From an uncultured Odoribacter sp. (GTDB taxonomy: Bacteria > Bacteroidota > Bacteroidia > Bacteroidales > Marinifilaceae), in the NCBI GenBank assembly GCA_910578985.1, contig CAJTSF010000002.1:124001-188000 (forward strand): a stretch of DNA of 64,000 nt, read 5' to 3'. The first letter of the stretch is position 1, and every line of letters begins with the position of its first letter. A model generated the notes under the pieces. It made no database searches, was not told the origin of the DNA, and saw only the letters and a program-made list of their open reading frames with translations. Below, piece by piece: positions 29,574 to 38,307 of this stretch. Position numbers and translations under genes: made by a program.

Positions 29574-29684
29574 ATTTTTTACCCATTCTAAATAATAGAA
29601 GAAAACTATAAATTCGCCCCATAACGCTGATTCTCTTTAATGTCCTGCAATTTTAATAAAAAAAATTCGTTTACAAAATCCAAA

Positions 29685-29719
29685 ATACTATGAGGCTGTT
29701 TTAGACAGCCTCATAGTAT
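29685..29719. terminator. 15-bp hairpin after cassette 2
   Basis: ATACTATGAGGCTGT (29685-29699) and its exact complement (29705-29719) enclose a 5-base loop. It lies 15 bases after the stop of the 29734-30315 barrel gene and separates cassettes 2 and 1. Confidence 0.8.
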
Positions 29720-29733
29720 CACATGAATTTTGC

Positions 29734-30315
29734 TTAAAATACCAGGCCAAAACCAAATGACAGGGAATGACGAATATCCTTTATGAAATAGGAACCGACC
29801 GGCAGATTGTCAATGTAAACCGTGGTCTCAACGTCGAACTGTTTCAGATTATACCCGAACTGACAGTTCAAGCCGAAATGGCGGGCGAACATTTTGGTGT
29901 ATCCGATTCCGGCGTCCAACAACCAGCCGGAAGCAAATGACCCGTATCTGCGTTTGCCAAGTCCATAGCCTAAATTCGTATAGACATACGGATTCAGATA
30001 CTTTTTCAACGGACGGTAATAAACGGTGCCGAAAACGGGAAAGGTCGTATGAGGAGGATTCCTGTAGCCATCGATGCCTATTCCCGCTCCGGCGGACAGA
30101 CGCGGAAGAATGTGGTACAAAAAAGTCAGGTGTACCGAATTGCCTCCCATCTTGAACTCGCTGCGTTTCATCGTAAAAAGTGAATTCCGCTCACGCAAAC
30201 CCAAGTTGTAATGATAATCCAATGCCACGTGAAAACGCGCAGGATTTTTCTCTTGAGCAAAAGATTCCAATCCGACAAGAAGCAGCAACGTAAAAACAAA
30301 ATACAATTTTCTCAT
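29734..30315 (-). CDS. small outer-membrane beta-barrel, cassette 2
   Basis: The 193-residue product begins with a signal peptide (LYFVFTLLLLVGLESFAQE) and shows barrel-type strands, ending SLSFGFGLVF with a terminal Phe as in outer-membrane proteins. Conserved blocks shared with the 30827 and 31822 genes are HYNLGLRER, YRPLKKYLNPYVYTNLGYG and AGIGYTKMFARHFGLNCQFG. The family is not one I can name. It starts 8 bases after the cassette-2 lipoprotein. Confidence 0.75.
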   Translation of the reverse strand: MRKLYFVFTLLLLVGLESFAQEKNPARFHVALDYHYNLGLRERNSLFTMKRSEFKMGGNSVHLTFLYHILPRLSAGAGIGIDGYRNPPHTTFPVFGTVYYRPLKKYLNPYVYTNLGYGLGKRRYGSFASGWLLDAGIGYTKMFARHFGLNCQFGYNLKQFDVETTVYIDNLPVGSYFIKDIRHSLSFGFGLVF

Positions 30316-30323
30316 TATCAATA

Positions 30324-30791
30324 TTATTTAATATCCTCTGGAAGTAATTCAAAAATCCACTTATGAAATACATATTTCCCTTCTTCCCATTTTTGCTTTT
30401 TCCAATATGTTTCATTAAAAAATTGCCTACCGAATTCATTACGTTGAGACTCTGTCCACATCTTCAACTCTTCACCTTTAGTGTCTGAAACAGTGAATGT
30501 TTCATCTATAACCACTGCATCTAAAATCCAACCGAACATATCATCAATTTCTTCATCACGTGAAATTCCAACGCCATATACATGAACAGCACTATCAGGA
30601 GGAAGTATTTGAGGTATATTAATATAAAAGTTTGTAAGAATTTGAAGAGTATCGGTTGTCTGGTTTTTAACATACCAAGAACACCTATTTTTAGGATTAA
30701 AACACTCTTCAGGATCACAAGACAATGTGAGCAATACCCCAACAAACAATGCCAACCATTTAGAAGCCGTAAATTTTCCGACTATTTTCAT
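30324..30791 (-). CDS. lipoprotein of the tandem cassette family, cassette 2
   Basis: The 155-residue product has a signal peptide ending VLLTLSC (lipobox) and shares the RQFFNETYWKKQKWEEG and IFELLPEDI ends with the cassette-1 lipoprotein, though the N-terminal two-thirds has diverged. Cysteines at DPEECFNPKNRCSWYVKN may form a disulfide. A+T-rich. Just upstream lies a TCCTGCAATTTTA-type sequence (on the + strand near 30814) that recurs before cassette 1 near 29642, a trace of the duplication. Confidence 0.72.
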   Translation of the reverse strand: MKIVGKFTASKWLALFVGVLLTLSCDPEECFNPKNRCSWYVKNQTTDTLQILTNFYINIPQILPPDSAVHVYGVGISRDEEIDDMFGWILDAVVIDETFTVSDTKGEELKMWTESQRNEFGRQFFNETYWKKQKWEEGKYVFHKWIFELLPEDIK

Positions 30792-30826
30792 AACTATTTC
30801 TAATGATTAGGAATCCTGCAATTTTA

Positions 30827-31378
30827 CTAAAAAATCACCCCTACTCCAAATGATAATGAATGACGAAAACTATTGAAAGGTCGTTCTCTTACCGTGTATT
30901 TGAATTGTCTGAGATTGTAACCGAATTGGCAGTTCAAACCGAAATGCCGGGCAAACATCTTAGTGTATCCGATTCCGGCATCCCAATGCCAACCTGACGT
31001 AAGAGAGGTCGGCAGGTTTGTAAACGAATACCCCAAGTTTGTGTAAAGATAAGAATTCAAACACTTTTTTAAAGGACGATAGCGTACGGTTCCAAAAACA
31101 AAATGCGAATTGTGAGAAGGAGAAGTATAACCGTCAAGTCCAAACCCTGCTCCGGCAGTTATTCGCGAAGTCACATGATACAAAAACGTCAGATGTATCG
31201 AATTCCCTCCCATTTTATTCGTATCCCGTTTCAACGTCCACAAATCACTCCGTTCACGCAATCCAAGATTGTACCGATAATCCAACGCCACATGAAACCG
31301 CACAGGTTTCTTTTCTTCTGCAAAGCACTCCAATTCAATAACGAGCAATAATATAAAAACAAAATACTTCATTTTCAT
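30827..31378 (-). CDS. small outer-membrane beta-barrel, cassette 3
   Basis: The 183-residue product is a close relative of the 29734 and 31822 barrels: RFHVALDYRYNLGLRERSD, YRPLKKCLNSYLYTNLGYS, DAGIGYTKMFARHFGLNCQF and the terminal HSLSFGVGVIF are all shared. The signal peptide is YFVFILLLVIELECFAEE. ATG codons at 31378 and 31372 are both possible. It follows the truncated lipoprotein gene by 10 bases. Confidence 0.75.
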   Translation of the reverse strand: MKMKYFVFILLLVIELECFAEEKKPVRFHVALDYRYNLGLRERSDLWTLKRDTNKMGGNSIHLTFLYHVTSRITAGAGFGLDGYTSPSHNSHFVFGTVRYRPLKKCLNSYLYTNLGYSFTNLPTSLTSGWHWDAGIGYTKMFARHFGLNCQFGYNLRQFKYTVRERPFNSFRHSLSFGVGVIF

Positions 31379-31388
31379 TATCTATTTT

Positions 31389-31757
31389 TCAAAAACTTTC
31401 ATCAAAAAATTGTCGTTTATCTTCGATTTGCTCAAACTTACGCCATACTTTTAACATTTTACCATTATTACCATAAACAACAACTGAATCAATGTCGGCA
31501 TTCAAATACTCAAAAGGTTTTATTTCCTCAGAAATAGCCTGCTTTTGCATAATCCACATACTATCCTGCTTTATATTCCCAACCCTCAAATTGAATGGGG
31601 TATAAATTTTGAAAACCACATCCATTTTCAAATAATTGGTAATAAACCAAGAACACTCTACATTCGTATCATCTAACGGTCTCTGAAAAAAATAACACGA
31701 TTCAAAATTCAGCAAGATTCCGATTAATATAAAACGATAAATAACTTTAAAAACCAT
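31389..31757 (-). CDS. truncated cassette lipoprotein, cassette 3
   Basis: The 122-residue product begins with a lipoprotein signal (FILIGILLNFESC) and parallels the cassette-1 lipoprotein through PFEYLNADIDSVVVYGNNGK and RQFFDESF, where it stops. Its relatives continue for another 30-40 residues (WKxxxWEE ... FELLP). The loss places its stop 10 bases before the next barrel gene, as if a small deletion had joined them. It may still make a stable shortened lipoprotein or be a decaying copy. Confidence 0.68.
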   Translation of the reverse strand: MVFKVIYRFILIGILLNFESCYFFQRPLDDTNVECSWFITNYLKMDVVFKIYTPFNLRVGNIKQDSMWIMQKQAISEEIKPFEYLNADIDSVVVYGNNGKMLKVWRKFEQIEDKRQFFDESF

Positions 31758-31773
31758 ACTTATTAAAAAATGA

Positions 31774-31806
31774 TACTATGGAACTGTTTAAAATAGCTCC
31801 ATAGTA
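31774..31806. terminator. hairpin after cassette 4, duplicate of the 29685 hairpin
   Basis: TACTATGGAACT (31774-31785) pairs with AGCTCCATAGTA (31795-31806) with one mismatch. It resembles the hairpin at 29685-29719 in stem start and in the following CACATGAAT words, and has the same position just after a barrel gene. Confidence 0.7.
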
Positions 31807-31821
31807 CCACATGAATATTGC

Positions 31822-32403
31822 CTAAAATACCAACCCGACACCAAATGACAAGGAGTGCCTGATCATGTGCATGCGACGGTCATAAAAATCACCTTTATCA
31901 TTGATAGCTGACACCACATTGGAAAAATCCTTGAAATTATATCCAAACTGACAGTTCAATCCAAAATAGCGGCGAAACATCTTGGTATAACCGATTCCAG
32001 CATCCCACATCCAACCCGGTATATTAGCATGTTCGTTTTTGCCAAGCCCATACCCCAAGTTTGTATACAAATAAGGGTCAAGGAATTTCTTCAAAGGACG
32101 GTAGCGAACGGTACCAAAAACGGGAAACGTGTTGTAAACAGGCTCTTTATACCCGTCAATCCCAATACCAGCACCGGCAGATATACGGGAATTGATATGA
32201 TATAACAAAACCAAATGCAGCGCATTTCCCCTCATCTTATATTCATCCCGTTTCAACGTCCACCAATCACATCGTTCACGTAATCCAAGATTGTGATGAA
32301 AATCCAATTCCGCATGAAAACGCGCAGGCTTCTTTTCTTCTGCAAAACATTCCAATGCAAGAATAAGCACGAAGAAAGTAAAAAGAGAATAGAATTTTTT
32401 CAT
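31822..32403 (-). CDS. small outer-membrane beta-barrel, cassette 4
   Basis: The 193-residue product has a signal peptide (FYSLFTFFVLILALECFAEE) and all the shared barrel blocks: FHHNLGLRERCDWWTLKRDE, YRPLKKFLDPYLYTNLGYG, AGIGYTKMFRRYFGLNCQFG and HSLSFGVGLVF. I start at the ATG at 32403, since an upstream in-frame extension lacks a signal peptide at its head and would overlap the previous gene. It is followed by a hairpin terminator. Confidence 0.75.
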   Translation of the reverse strand: MKKFYSLFTFFVLILALECFAEEKKPARFHAELDFHHNLGLRERCDWWTLKRDEYKMRGNALHLVLLYHINSRISAGAGIGIDGYKEPVYNTFPVFGTVRYRPLKKFLDPYLYTNLGYGLGKNEHANIPGWMWDAGIGYTKMFRRYFGLNCQFGYNFKDFSNVVSAINDKGDFYDRRMHMIRHSLSFGVGLVF

Positions 32404-32422
32404 ACAATTCAAACTGTTAAAT

Positions 32423-33871
32423 TTATTTGGTATAAATTCTTGCTGCTTTCCATTGTCCATCATATCTTACAGCTGCATACACTTCCCCTCTATCTATTCC
32501 TGCCCGCTTTAAAGGTTTCACAGATACACGTTTTATTGAAGGGCTCCATGTCCCAAGATTTATATTTACACCTAAATCAAATTCTCCAGACAATCCAATT
32601 AATTCAAATTCTACAACTTCACGCCCCGTATTTTTTTCAATCTTCTCTTCTTGAGGATATAACAAATAAACAACTGCTTTACTAGTTTCTTCTTTTACAG
32701 AATAAGCACCTTGCTTAAAACCATCAAGTTTTGTTTTTAGATACGATGTAACACGTCCCATAACGCTTTTAAATAAATTATTTACATCTCTTGTTGTAAC
32801 ACTTTTATAATTTAACCATGGTATTGTAAAGAATACATGTTCTGTATCTGAAAAAGGAAAATTTTTAGTAATGTATTGAGGTTCATGCAAGTTCTCAACA
32901 CCTGTTCGTATATCCAAAACTGGAACTTTTTTTATTGGATTTGCATCATATTCATTCCAAAGTTCTAAACCTTTCCAACCAAACCTAAATTCTTCAGCTT
33001 TTGTTCGCCACCAAATTCTTAATTTTCTTTTCTGCATACGAACTGTCATACCTAAGGTATGCTTTATAACAAAATCCTGCGAATACATTCTTAATTTCAT
33101 ACGTTTGGTTTTACTAAAATTCACCTCAACTACCGTATTCTCTCCAAACTGTTTAGATATCAAATGTTGCAATTTTCCCGCATCTCCGCGTCCTGCGTCA
33201 TATTCCATATCTCTAATATCTTGTTCTCTAATAATCTCTCCATTATCCAAAACCAAATCTCCTCGAGTACTCCCTGACGCAGCCCGTGTTTGAACGGTTT
33301 CCGGGATAGACATAGGAATGAAATTTCGTGAAATAAATTCCAAACTTCCTTTTACATTGGCAAATTCTTCAAATGTGCCTTCGGGAACTTGAATAAGACC
33401 TTTGTCTACCTCCTCTAACAAAGAGGCATCCTTGACATCACAGCGGAAAATACCCTCTTTGACATATTTATAAATCTTGCCATCAACCTCTATCTCCCTC
33501 TTCGGATTTAGTAATTCACAGAAATAAGGGTCAGCAATGATTTCATCCTCCGGGTCATAAATCAATCCTTCGGCTTCCACTTCCGCCAACTCTTCGGGAG
33601 TCAAAGATGACAATGCCTCTTCCCTCAAATAATCATTCAGCGAAACAAAATTGGAATTTGCTTTAGTCGCCACCCCTAAACGCTCATTCTGTTTGATTTG
33701 TTCAATGCGAGCATCGATTTCATCATTTGACGCAAACACCATGCGTTCGGTTGAAACAGGTGTTTTAACAATTTCTCCGGACGGAACTCCATCCACTAAA
33801 TCTTTATGGTCACAACCACAAAACAAAGCTACATTCAAAATAGCCGCAATCAAAAATAATTTATTTTTCAT
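32423..33871 (-). CDS. large lipoprotein of unknown function, cassette 4
   Basis: The 482-residue product begins with a signal peptide ending ALFCGC (lipobox). An acidic segment (SSLTPEELAEVEAEGLIYDP) is followed by mixed alpha/beta sequence with basic clusters (MRMQKRKLRIWWRTKAEEFR-like region near residue 270) and a C-terminal beta-rich domain (EFELIGLSGEFDLGVNINLG). No catalytic motif or named family is seen. It sits where the other cassettes have a small lipoprotein, so it may be the partner of the 31822 barrel. The start is supported by the -7 box at 33903-33896. Confidence 0.75.
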   Translation of the reverse strand: MKNKLFLIAAILNVALFCGCDHKDLVDGVPSGEIVKTPVSTERMVFASNDEIDARIEQIKQNERLGVATKANSNFVSLNDYLREEALSSLTPEELAEVEAEGLIYDPEDEIIADPYFCELLNPKREIEVDGKIYKYVKEGIFRCDVKDASLLEEVDKGLIQVPEGTFEEFANVKGSLEFISRNFIPMSIPETVQTRAASGSTRGDLVLDNGEIIREQDIRDMEYDAGRGDAGKLQHLISKQFGENTVVEVNFSKTKRMKLRMYSQDFVIKHTLGMTVRMQKRKLRIWWRTKAEEFRFGWKGLELWNEYDANPIKKVPVLDIRTGVENLHEPQYITKNFPFSDTEHVFFTIPWLNYKSVTTRDVNNLFKSVMGRVTSYLKTKLDGFKQGAYSVKEETSKAVVYLLYPQEEKIEKNTGREVVEFELIGLSGEFDLGVNINLGTWSPSIKRVSVKPLKRAGIDRGEVYAAVRYDGQWKAARIYTK

Positions 33872-33895
33872 ATCATAAAAATTAAAATTACTTCT

Positions 33896-33903
33896 CAAAA
33901 GTA
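33896..33903 (-). promoter_or_regulatory. -7 box of cassette-4 lipoprotein
   Basis: Reading left, TACTTTTG matches TAnnTTTG and is 25 bases before the chosen ATG. No -33 TTTG at the right distance. It argues against an upstream start at 33958. Confidence 0.5.
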
Positions 33904-34040
33904 CCCCCTCTTTCACGAACTGCCATGAGAAAAGCAAAGATTTCGATTGGAATGTCATTTTTCAATACATTGAAAAACAGATTGTTAAAAATTCGATTTT
34001 TGAAAAAAACATACCACGCACCAAAAAGGATATACCTTGC

Positions 34041-34056
34041 CCTTTTTTAGCGTCAA
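34041..34056. repeat. left copy of 16-base direct repeat flanking rhuM
   Basis: CCTTTTTTAGCGTCAA; it covers the rhuM stop codon. An identical copy lies at 35143-35158. Confidence 0.85.
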
Positions 34057-35075
34057 AAATCCAACGCTAATAGATTTTCGCCAGTAAAGCGGTCGTAATC
34101 GGATGAAAATAATCGATCTTGTATGACACGATACTTTTCAAACTCTGATTCTGCAAATTGTTTGGCAAATTCAGTTGTTATCGTTCCTGCATCATTTAAT
34201 ACGGCATCTCCTCCCGCTTCAAGGATGAGATCGATTCGTTTTGACCAATCCTCCATAGTCATCGGGATATGTCGTTTCGCCATACGTTCCGCCATATCCA
34301 AAACAGCATTTACCAAGCGTCCCATGTCCTCTAATTCCAACTCTTTCAAATAGTTCTTGGCTATACTGACATCTGGTTTCACAATTTTTCCATTGGGTGC
34401 ATTTTCCCAAGTGGTCAATCCCATATATTTTTTCTCTGCATTGGCTCGTTCCACTATCAGTTCTGCTGCCGTATGACCATGCACGGCATAGTGCATTTTG
34501 TTTTGAACCTTTTGAAAGAATAAGCGTGTAGTTGGTGCGTCATAGTTATAATCAATAGCTGTTGCATAGATATCGGTTAATTTTTGGTAGAAACGTCGTT
34601 CGCTTAGTCGAATTTCTCTGATTTCAGCAAGCAAATGTTCGAAATAATCTTCGCCAATAAACGAACCGTTTTCCATTCGTTTCTTGTCTATCACATAACC
34701 ACGGATTGCAAATTGACGAAGAACAGATGTACACCACTGACGGAATTGGGTGGCACGAACGGAATTGACACGATAACCAACACTAATAATGGCATCAAGA
34801 TTGTAAAATTGCGTCAGGTAATTCTTTCCATCGGAGGCAGTTGTTTCCATTCTGGAAATAACTGAACTTTCAGCCAATTCTCCCTCCTCAAAAATATTTT
34901 TCAGATGCTTATTGACAGCAGGAACTCCAACATTAAATAGGAGAGCCATAGCCTTTTGGGTTGCCCAAATGGTTTCATCTTTATAAACAACCTGCACGCC
35001 GCTTTCTTCCTTACCCTCTATCTGGAAAATAAGAAATTCCGCTGTACTATTCCTTATTTTAAACTTCTTTGCCAT
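34053..35075 (-). CDS. rhuM: RhuM-family protein
   Basis: The 340-residue product belongs to the RhuM family, first named from Salmonella pathogenicity island 3. Typical blocks are YKDETIWATQKAMALLFNVG near residue 31, ISVGYRVNSVRATQFRQWCT near 96-115, ATAIDYNYDAPTTRLFFQKV near 165-190, NKMHYAVHGHTAAELIVERA and SKRIDLILEAGGDAVLNDAG. Function is not established; the genes are common in mobile islands and restriction-modification neighbourhoods. It stands alone and is bracketed by an exact 16-base direct repeat, consistent with insertion as a unit. Confidence 0.88.
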   Translation of the reverse strand: MAKKFKIRNSTAEFLIFQIEGKEESGVQVVYKDETIWATQKAMALLFNVGVPAVNKHLKNIFEEGELAESSVISRMETTASDGKNYLTQFYNLDAIISVGYRVNSVRATQFRQWCTSVLRQFAIRGYVIDKKRMENGSFIGEDYFEHLLAEIREIRLSERRFYQKLTDIYATAIDYNYDAPTTRLFFQKVQNKMHYAVHGHTAAELIVERANAEKKYMGLTTWENAPNGKIVKPDVSIAKNYLKELELEDMGRLVNAVLDMAERMAKRHIPMTMEDWSKRIDLILEAGGDAVLNDAGTITTEFAKQFAESEFEKYRVIQDRLFSSDYDRFTGENLLALDF

Positions 35076-35142
35076 TCATTCACGGCTTTACCGCATTACA
35101 TAAACTATAATGCAAATTTACAAAATATACCCGTATAAATAT

Positions 35143-35158
35143 CCTTTTTTAGCGTCAA
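35143..35158. repeat. right copy of 16-base direct repeat flanking rhuM
   Basis: Identical to 34041-34056. It covers the stop codon of the TPR-HTH regulator gene, so the repeat may mark an integration site at that gene's 3' end. Confidence 0.85.
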
Positions 35159-36777
35159 TTTTCCATGCTTTGGGATAACAAGAGGGCGATGTCCGTGCGG
35201 TCGCCCAGATTCAGTTTTTTGCGAAGTTGGGATTTTCTTTTTAAAATCATGGCGACGGAGGTTTTCATGACGACGGCTATCTCGTCGGTGCGGAACTCCC
35301 CTTTCAAGAGGCATGCCAGTTGGATTTCCTTCTCGGTCAAATCCGGATATTTGTCTTTCAGACGGATATGGAAATTGTCAAAGATGCCGTCGATTAATTT
35401 ATAGAAGTTCGCCCATTCCAATTCCGACGGATAAATGTCCCCCAATATCTCATCGTACATCTTGATGAACGTCTTATTGCGCGGAGCCGCTTCGCCTGCC
35501 AAACGAGCCAGTTCCCGGGTTACCGCCAGTTCGCGCATCAGAGCGGTCTTGGCGTCCGACTGTTTTTCCTGCATGAAGCGATAAAGTTCCTGCAAGGTCT
35601 CCGACAGCCTTTCCGCCTCCAGTAATTTTTCCTTCCGCCGTGCAAGCATCCACCCTATCACACCGGCGCTCAACAACAACAGCACGATGATTCCCAACAC
35701 CAGCCTCTGACGATGCACCCGGAGCAAATGGACCTCGTGTTCCAGTTTTTCCTGCGTATATTCCGCCACGATTTGCGAAAGGCGGCGGCTATGCTCGCCG
35801 TCCCGCCAACGTTCCCTTTCCCGTATATATTTCCTAAGCTCCCCGGTCGCCCGCTCAAAATCCCCCCGTTGGACATAATACCGACCCCTCAACCGGTAAT
35901 ACCGCAACAACAAATCCGGCATCTCCCGAAGCGTATCCGCCGGCAAGCCCGCCATCATCATTCCGGCGGAATCCAACTGCCGCTCACGTATGAACGAGGC
36001 GATTTTGACCAACCGATAAGAGACCTGCGTATGGAAATCATCCTGCAACTCCTCCTCCAAGTGATGCAATACCTCTCCCCTTACCTTGGCTTGGCGGACA
36101 TGGCGGAGGGCATGGAAGAGGTCCCGGGTTGCCATCAGGGAATCCCGGCGCGTAATCACGCATTCCCACATGCGGCGGTAGCAATTCTCCGCCATCACAT
36201 AATCATCTTCATTCAAGGCGCATGCCGCCACTTTCAGCCAATAATGCGCCCGGTTCCTCGAAGGCTTGTCGGCATGGTAATCCAACGCCTGCTGAAACGC
36301 CATCTTCCCCTCCGAGAACTCGCGGTTCCGGAAATACAACCGCCCGCGGAAGTAATGGACGTAAAACAACAACAAGCTGTCCTGCTGCCGCTCTGCACAC
36401 GTTTTCGCCCGATCCAAATAAAGAGCGGTTTCGTCCCGGGTGAAACGGCGGCCGGTCATTATCCCGTTGTACAACCACACGTAGGCTGCCCGATACGCAT
36501 CCCCTTGTTTCTCCCAATAGCGAGCCGCCTCTTCGGATGGGAAAAAATCATCCAGCCTGCCGTCCCGCATGAAGGTGGCATGACATTTCAGAAAATAATA
36601 ATTCAACAGGTTATTTTTGCCGAAAGCGGCAGGACTCTTGACCGAATCCAGGTGTTTCAATGCCAATTCCGGATTGCTTTCCGCCAGTTCCTCCGCCTGC
36701 CTCAGGCAAAACATCTCCCTCCCTTCGCACGCGAAGAGGAACAAAGCCAAAAGCAATCCGTAACAGCACTTATACAT
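35155..36777 (-). CDS. TPR-transmembrane-HTH (LuxR/GerE-like) regulator
   Basis: The 540-residue product has the Bacteroidota layout of N-terminal lipoprotein-like signal (CYGLLLALFLFAC), periplasmic TPR repeats about residues 20-330, a membrane helix LVLGIIVLLLLSAGVIGWML about 358-377, a coiled-coil and a C-terminal helix-turn-helix (TEKEIQLACLLKGEFRTDEI) with KRKSQLRKKLNLGDRTD as the recognition region. Such proteins carry a signal across the membrane to DNA directly. The ATG at 36777 shares its last base with the first base of the guaA stop codon (ATAATG), so it is coupled to guaA; an ATG at 36786 is the alternative. Confidence 0.85.
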   Translation of the reverse strand: MYKCCYGLLLALFLFACEGREMFCLRQAEELAESNPELALKHLDSVKSPAAFGKNNLLNYYFLKCHATFMRDGRLDDFFPSEEAARYWEKQGDAYRAAYVWLYNGIMTGRRFTRDETALYLDRAKTCAERQQDSLLLFYVHYFRGRLYFRNREFSEGKMAFQQALDYHADKPSRNRAHYWLKVAACALNEDDYVMAENCYRRMWECVITRRDSLMATRDLFHALRHVRQAKVRGEVLHHLEEELQDDFHTQVSYRLVKIASFIRERQLDSAGMMMAGLPADTLREMPDLLLRYYRLRGRYYVQRGDFERATGELRKYIRERERWRDGEHSRRLSQIVAEYTQEKLEHEVHLLRVHRQRLVLGIIVLLLLSAGVIGWMLARRKEKLLEAERLSETLQELYRFMQEKQSDAKTALMRELAVTRELARLAGEAAPRNKTFIKMYDEILGDIYPSELEWANFYKLIDGIFDNFHIRLKDKYPDLTEKEIQLACLLKGEFRTDEIAVVMKTSVAMILKRKSQLRKKLNLGDRTDIALLLSQSMEN

Positions 36778-38306
36778 TATTCCCATTCAATGGTTGCAGG
36801 CGGTTTTGAACTGATGTCGTAAACCACGCGGTTAATCCCCCGCACATTGTTTATGATGCGGTTGGAGACTTTGGCGAGGAACTCGTAGGGCAGGTGGCAC
36901 CAGTCGGCGGTCATGCCGTCGGTGGATTCCACCGCACGCAACGCCACCACGCTCTCGTAGGTGCGCTCGTCGCCCATCACCCCGACGCTCTGCACCGGCA
37001 GCAGCACGACGCCCGCCTGCCAGACCTTGTCATACAATCCGTCTTCCTGGAGGGAAGAGATGAAAATGTGGTCGGCTTCCTGCAACAGGCGCACTTTCTC
37101 CGCCGTAATCTCGCCGAGGATGCGGATTGCCAGTCCCGGTCCCGGGAAGGGGTGACGCTGCAGGAATTTGTCCGCCAAACCGAGGCTCTTGCCCACGCGG
37201 CGCACCTCATCCTTGAAGAGCAGGCGCAACGGCTCCACCAGCTGCAATTTCATGTAGTCGGGCAACCCTCCCACATTATGGTGGGATTTGATGGTCTGCG
37301 AGGGTCCGTTTACCGACAGGGATTCGATGACGTCGGGATAGATGGTGCCCTGTCCCAGCCATTTGGCATCCTTGATTTTGGAAGCCTCCTTGTCGAATAC
37401 GTCGATGAAGGTGCTGCCGATGATTTTCCGTTTCTTTTCAGGCTCCGTCACGCCTGCCAGACGCCCGAGGAAAAGCTCGCCCGCCTCGGCGCCCACGACA
37501 TTCAAGCCCAACTCCTTGTAGTTCTCCAGGACGTTTTTGTATTCATCCTTGCGCAACAGCCCGTTGTCCACGAAAATACACGTCAGGTTGGCACCGATGG
37601 CGCGGTGCAGCAGCATGGCAGCCACCGTGGAGTCCACGCCGCCCGACAGGCCGAGTATCACCCGGTCGGAACCCAGTTTCTTTTTCAGGTCCGCCACCGT
37701 CGTTTCCACGAAAGAGTCCGGCGTCCAGTCCCGCTTGCATCCGCAGATGTCCACCACGAAATTGCACAGGAGCTCTTTCCCCTCCGTGCTGTGGTACACC
37801 TCCGGATGGAACTGGATGCCGTAAGTCATTTCACCCTCCACCTGGAAAGCAGCGTTTTTCACGGCATCGGTACTGGCAATAATCCGGTAGTTCTCAGGCA
37901 AACGTTCAATGGTATCGCCGTGGGACATCCACACCTGCGAATGGTCGCTGATGCCGCAGAACAAAGGACTATTCCTGTCCACGAAAGCCAGATGCGCACG
38001 TCCGTACTCGCGTTTGTTGCAAGCCTTGACCTCACCGCCGAAGTGGTGCGCCAGATACTGCGCCCCGAAACAGACTCCCAACAGGGGAAACCGTCCTTTG
38101 ATGGCAGACAGGTCGGGTCTGGGCGCTTTCTCGTCTCTCACCGAGAAAGGGCTCCCCGAAAGCACTATCCCCTTGACGGATGCGTCCGGAGCGGGATAAT
38201 TGTTATAAGGGTAAATCTCGCAATATACGTTCAACTCCCTCACTCTTCTCGCAATCAACTGGGTGTATTGCGAACCGAAGTCCAATATCAGAATCTTTTC
38301 CTGCAT
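36777..38306 (-). CDS. guaA: GMP synthase (glutamine-hydrolysing)
   Basis: GuaA converts XMP to GMP using glutamine amide. The 509-residue product has the class-I glutaminase domain with Cys79 in LLGVCFGAQY and IQFHPEVYHS, the PP-loop ATP pyrophosphatase motif LGLSGGVDSTVAA near residue 217, and the dimerisation domain ending in the family signature PPATIEWE. It follows uvrA by one base and carries its own near-consensus promoter within the uvrA end. Confidence 0.98.
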   Translation of the reverse strand: MQEKILILDFGSQYTQLIARRVRELNVYCEIYPYNNYPAPDASVKGIVLSGSPFSVRDEKAPRPDLSAIKGRFPLLGVCFGAQYLAHHFGGEVKACNKREYGRAHLAFVDRNSPLFCGISDHSQVWMSHGDTIERLPENYRIIASTDAVKNAAFQVEGEMTYGIQFHPEVYHSTEGKELLCNFVVDICGCKRDWTPDSFVETTVADLKKKLGSDRVILGLSGGVDSTVAAMLLHRAIGANLTCIFVDNGLLRKDEYKNVLENYKELGLNVVGAEAGELFLGRLAGVTEPEKKRKIIGSTFIDVFDKEASKIKDAKWLGQGTIYPDVIESLSVNGPSQTIKSHHNVGGLPDYMKLQLVEPLRLLFKDEVRRVGKSLGLADKFLQRHPFPGPGLAIRILGEITAEKVRLLQEADHIFISSLQEDGLYDKVWQAGVVLLPVQSVGVMGDERTYESVVALRAVESTDGMTADWCHLPYEFLAKVSNRIINNVRGINRVVYDISSKPPATIEWE

Positions 38307-38307
38307 G

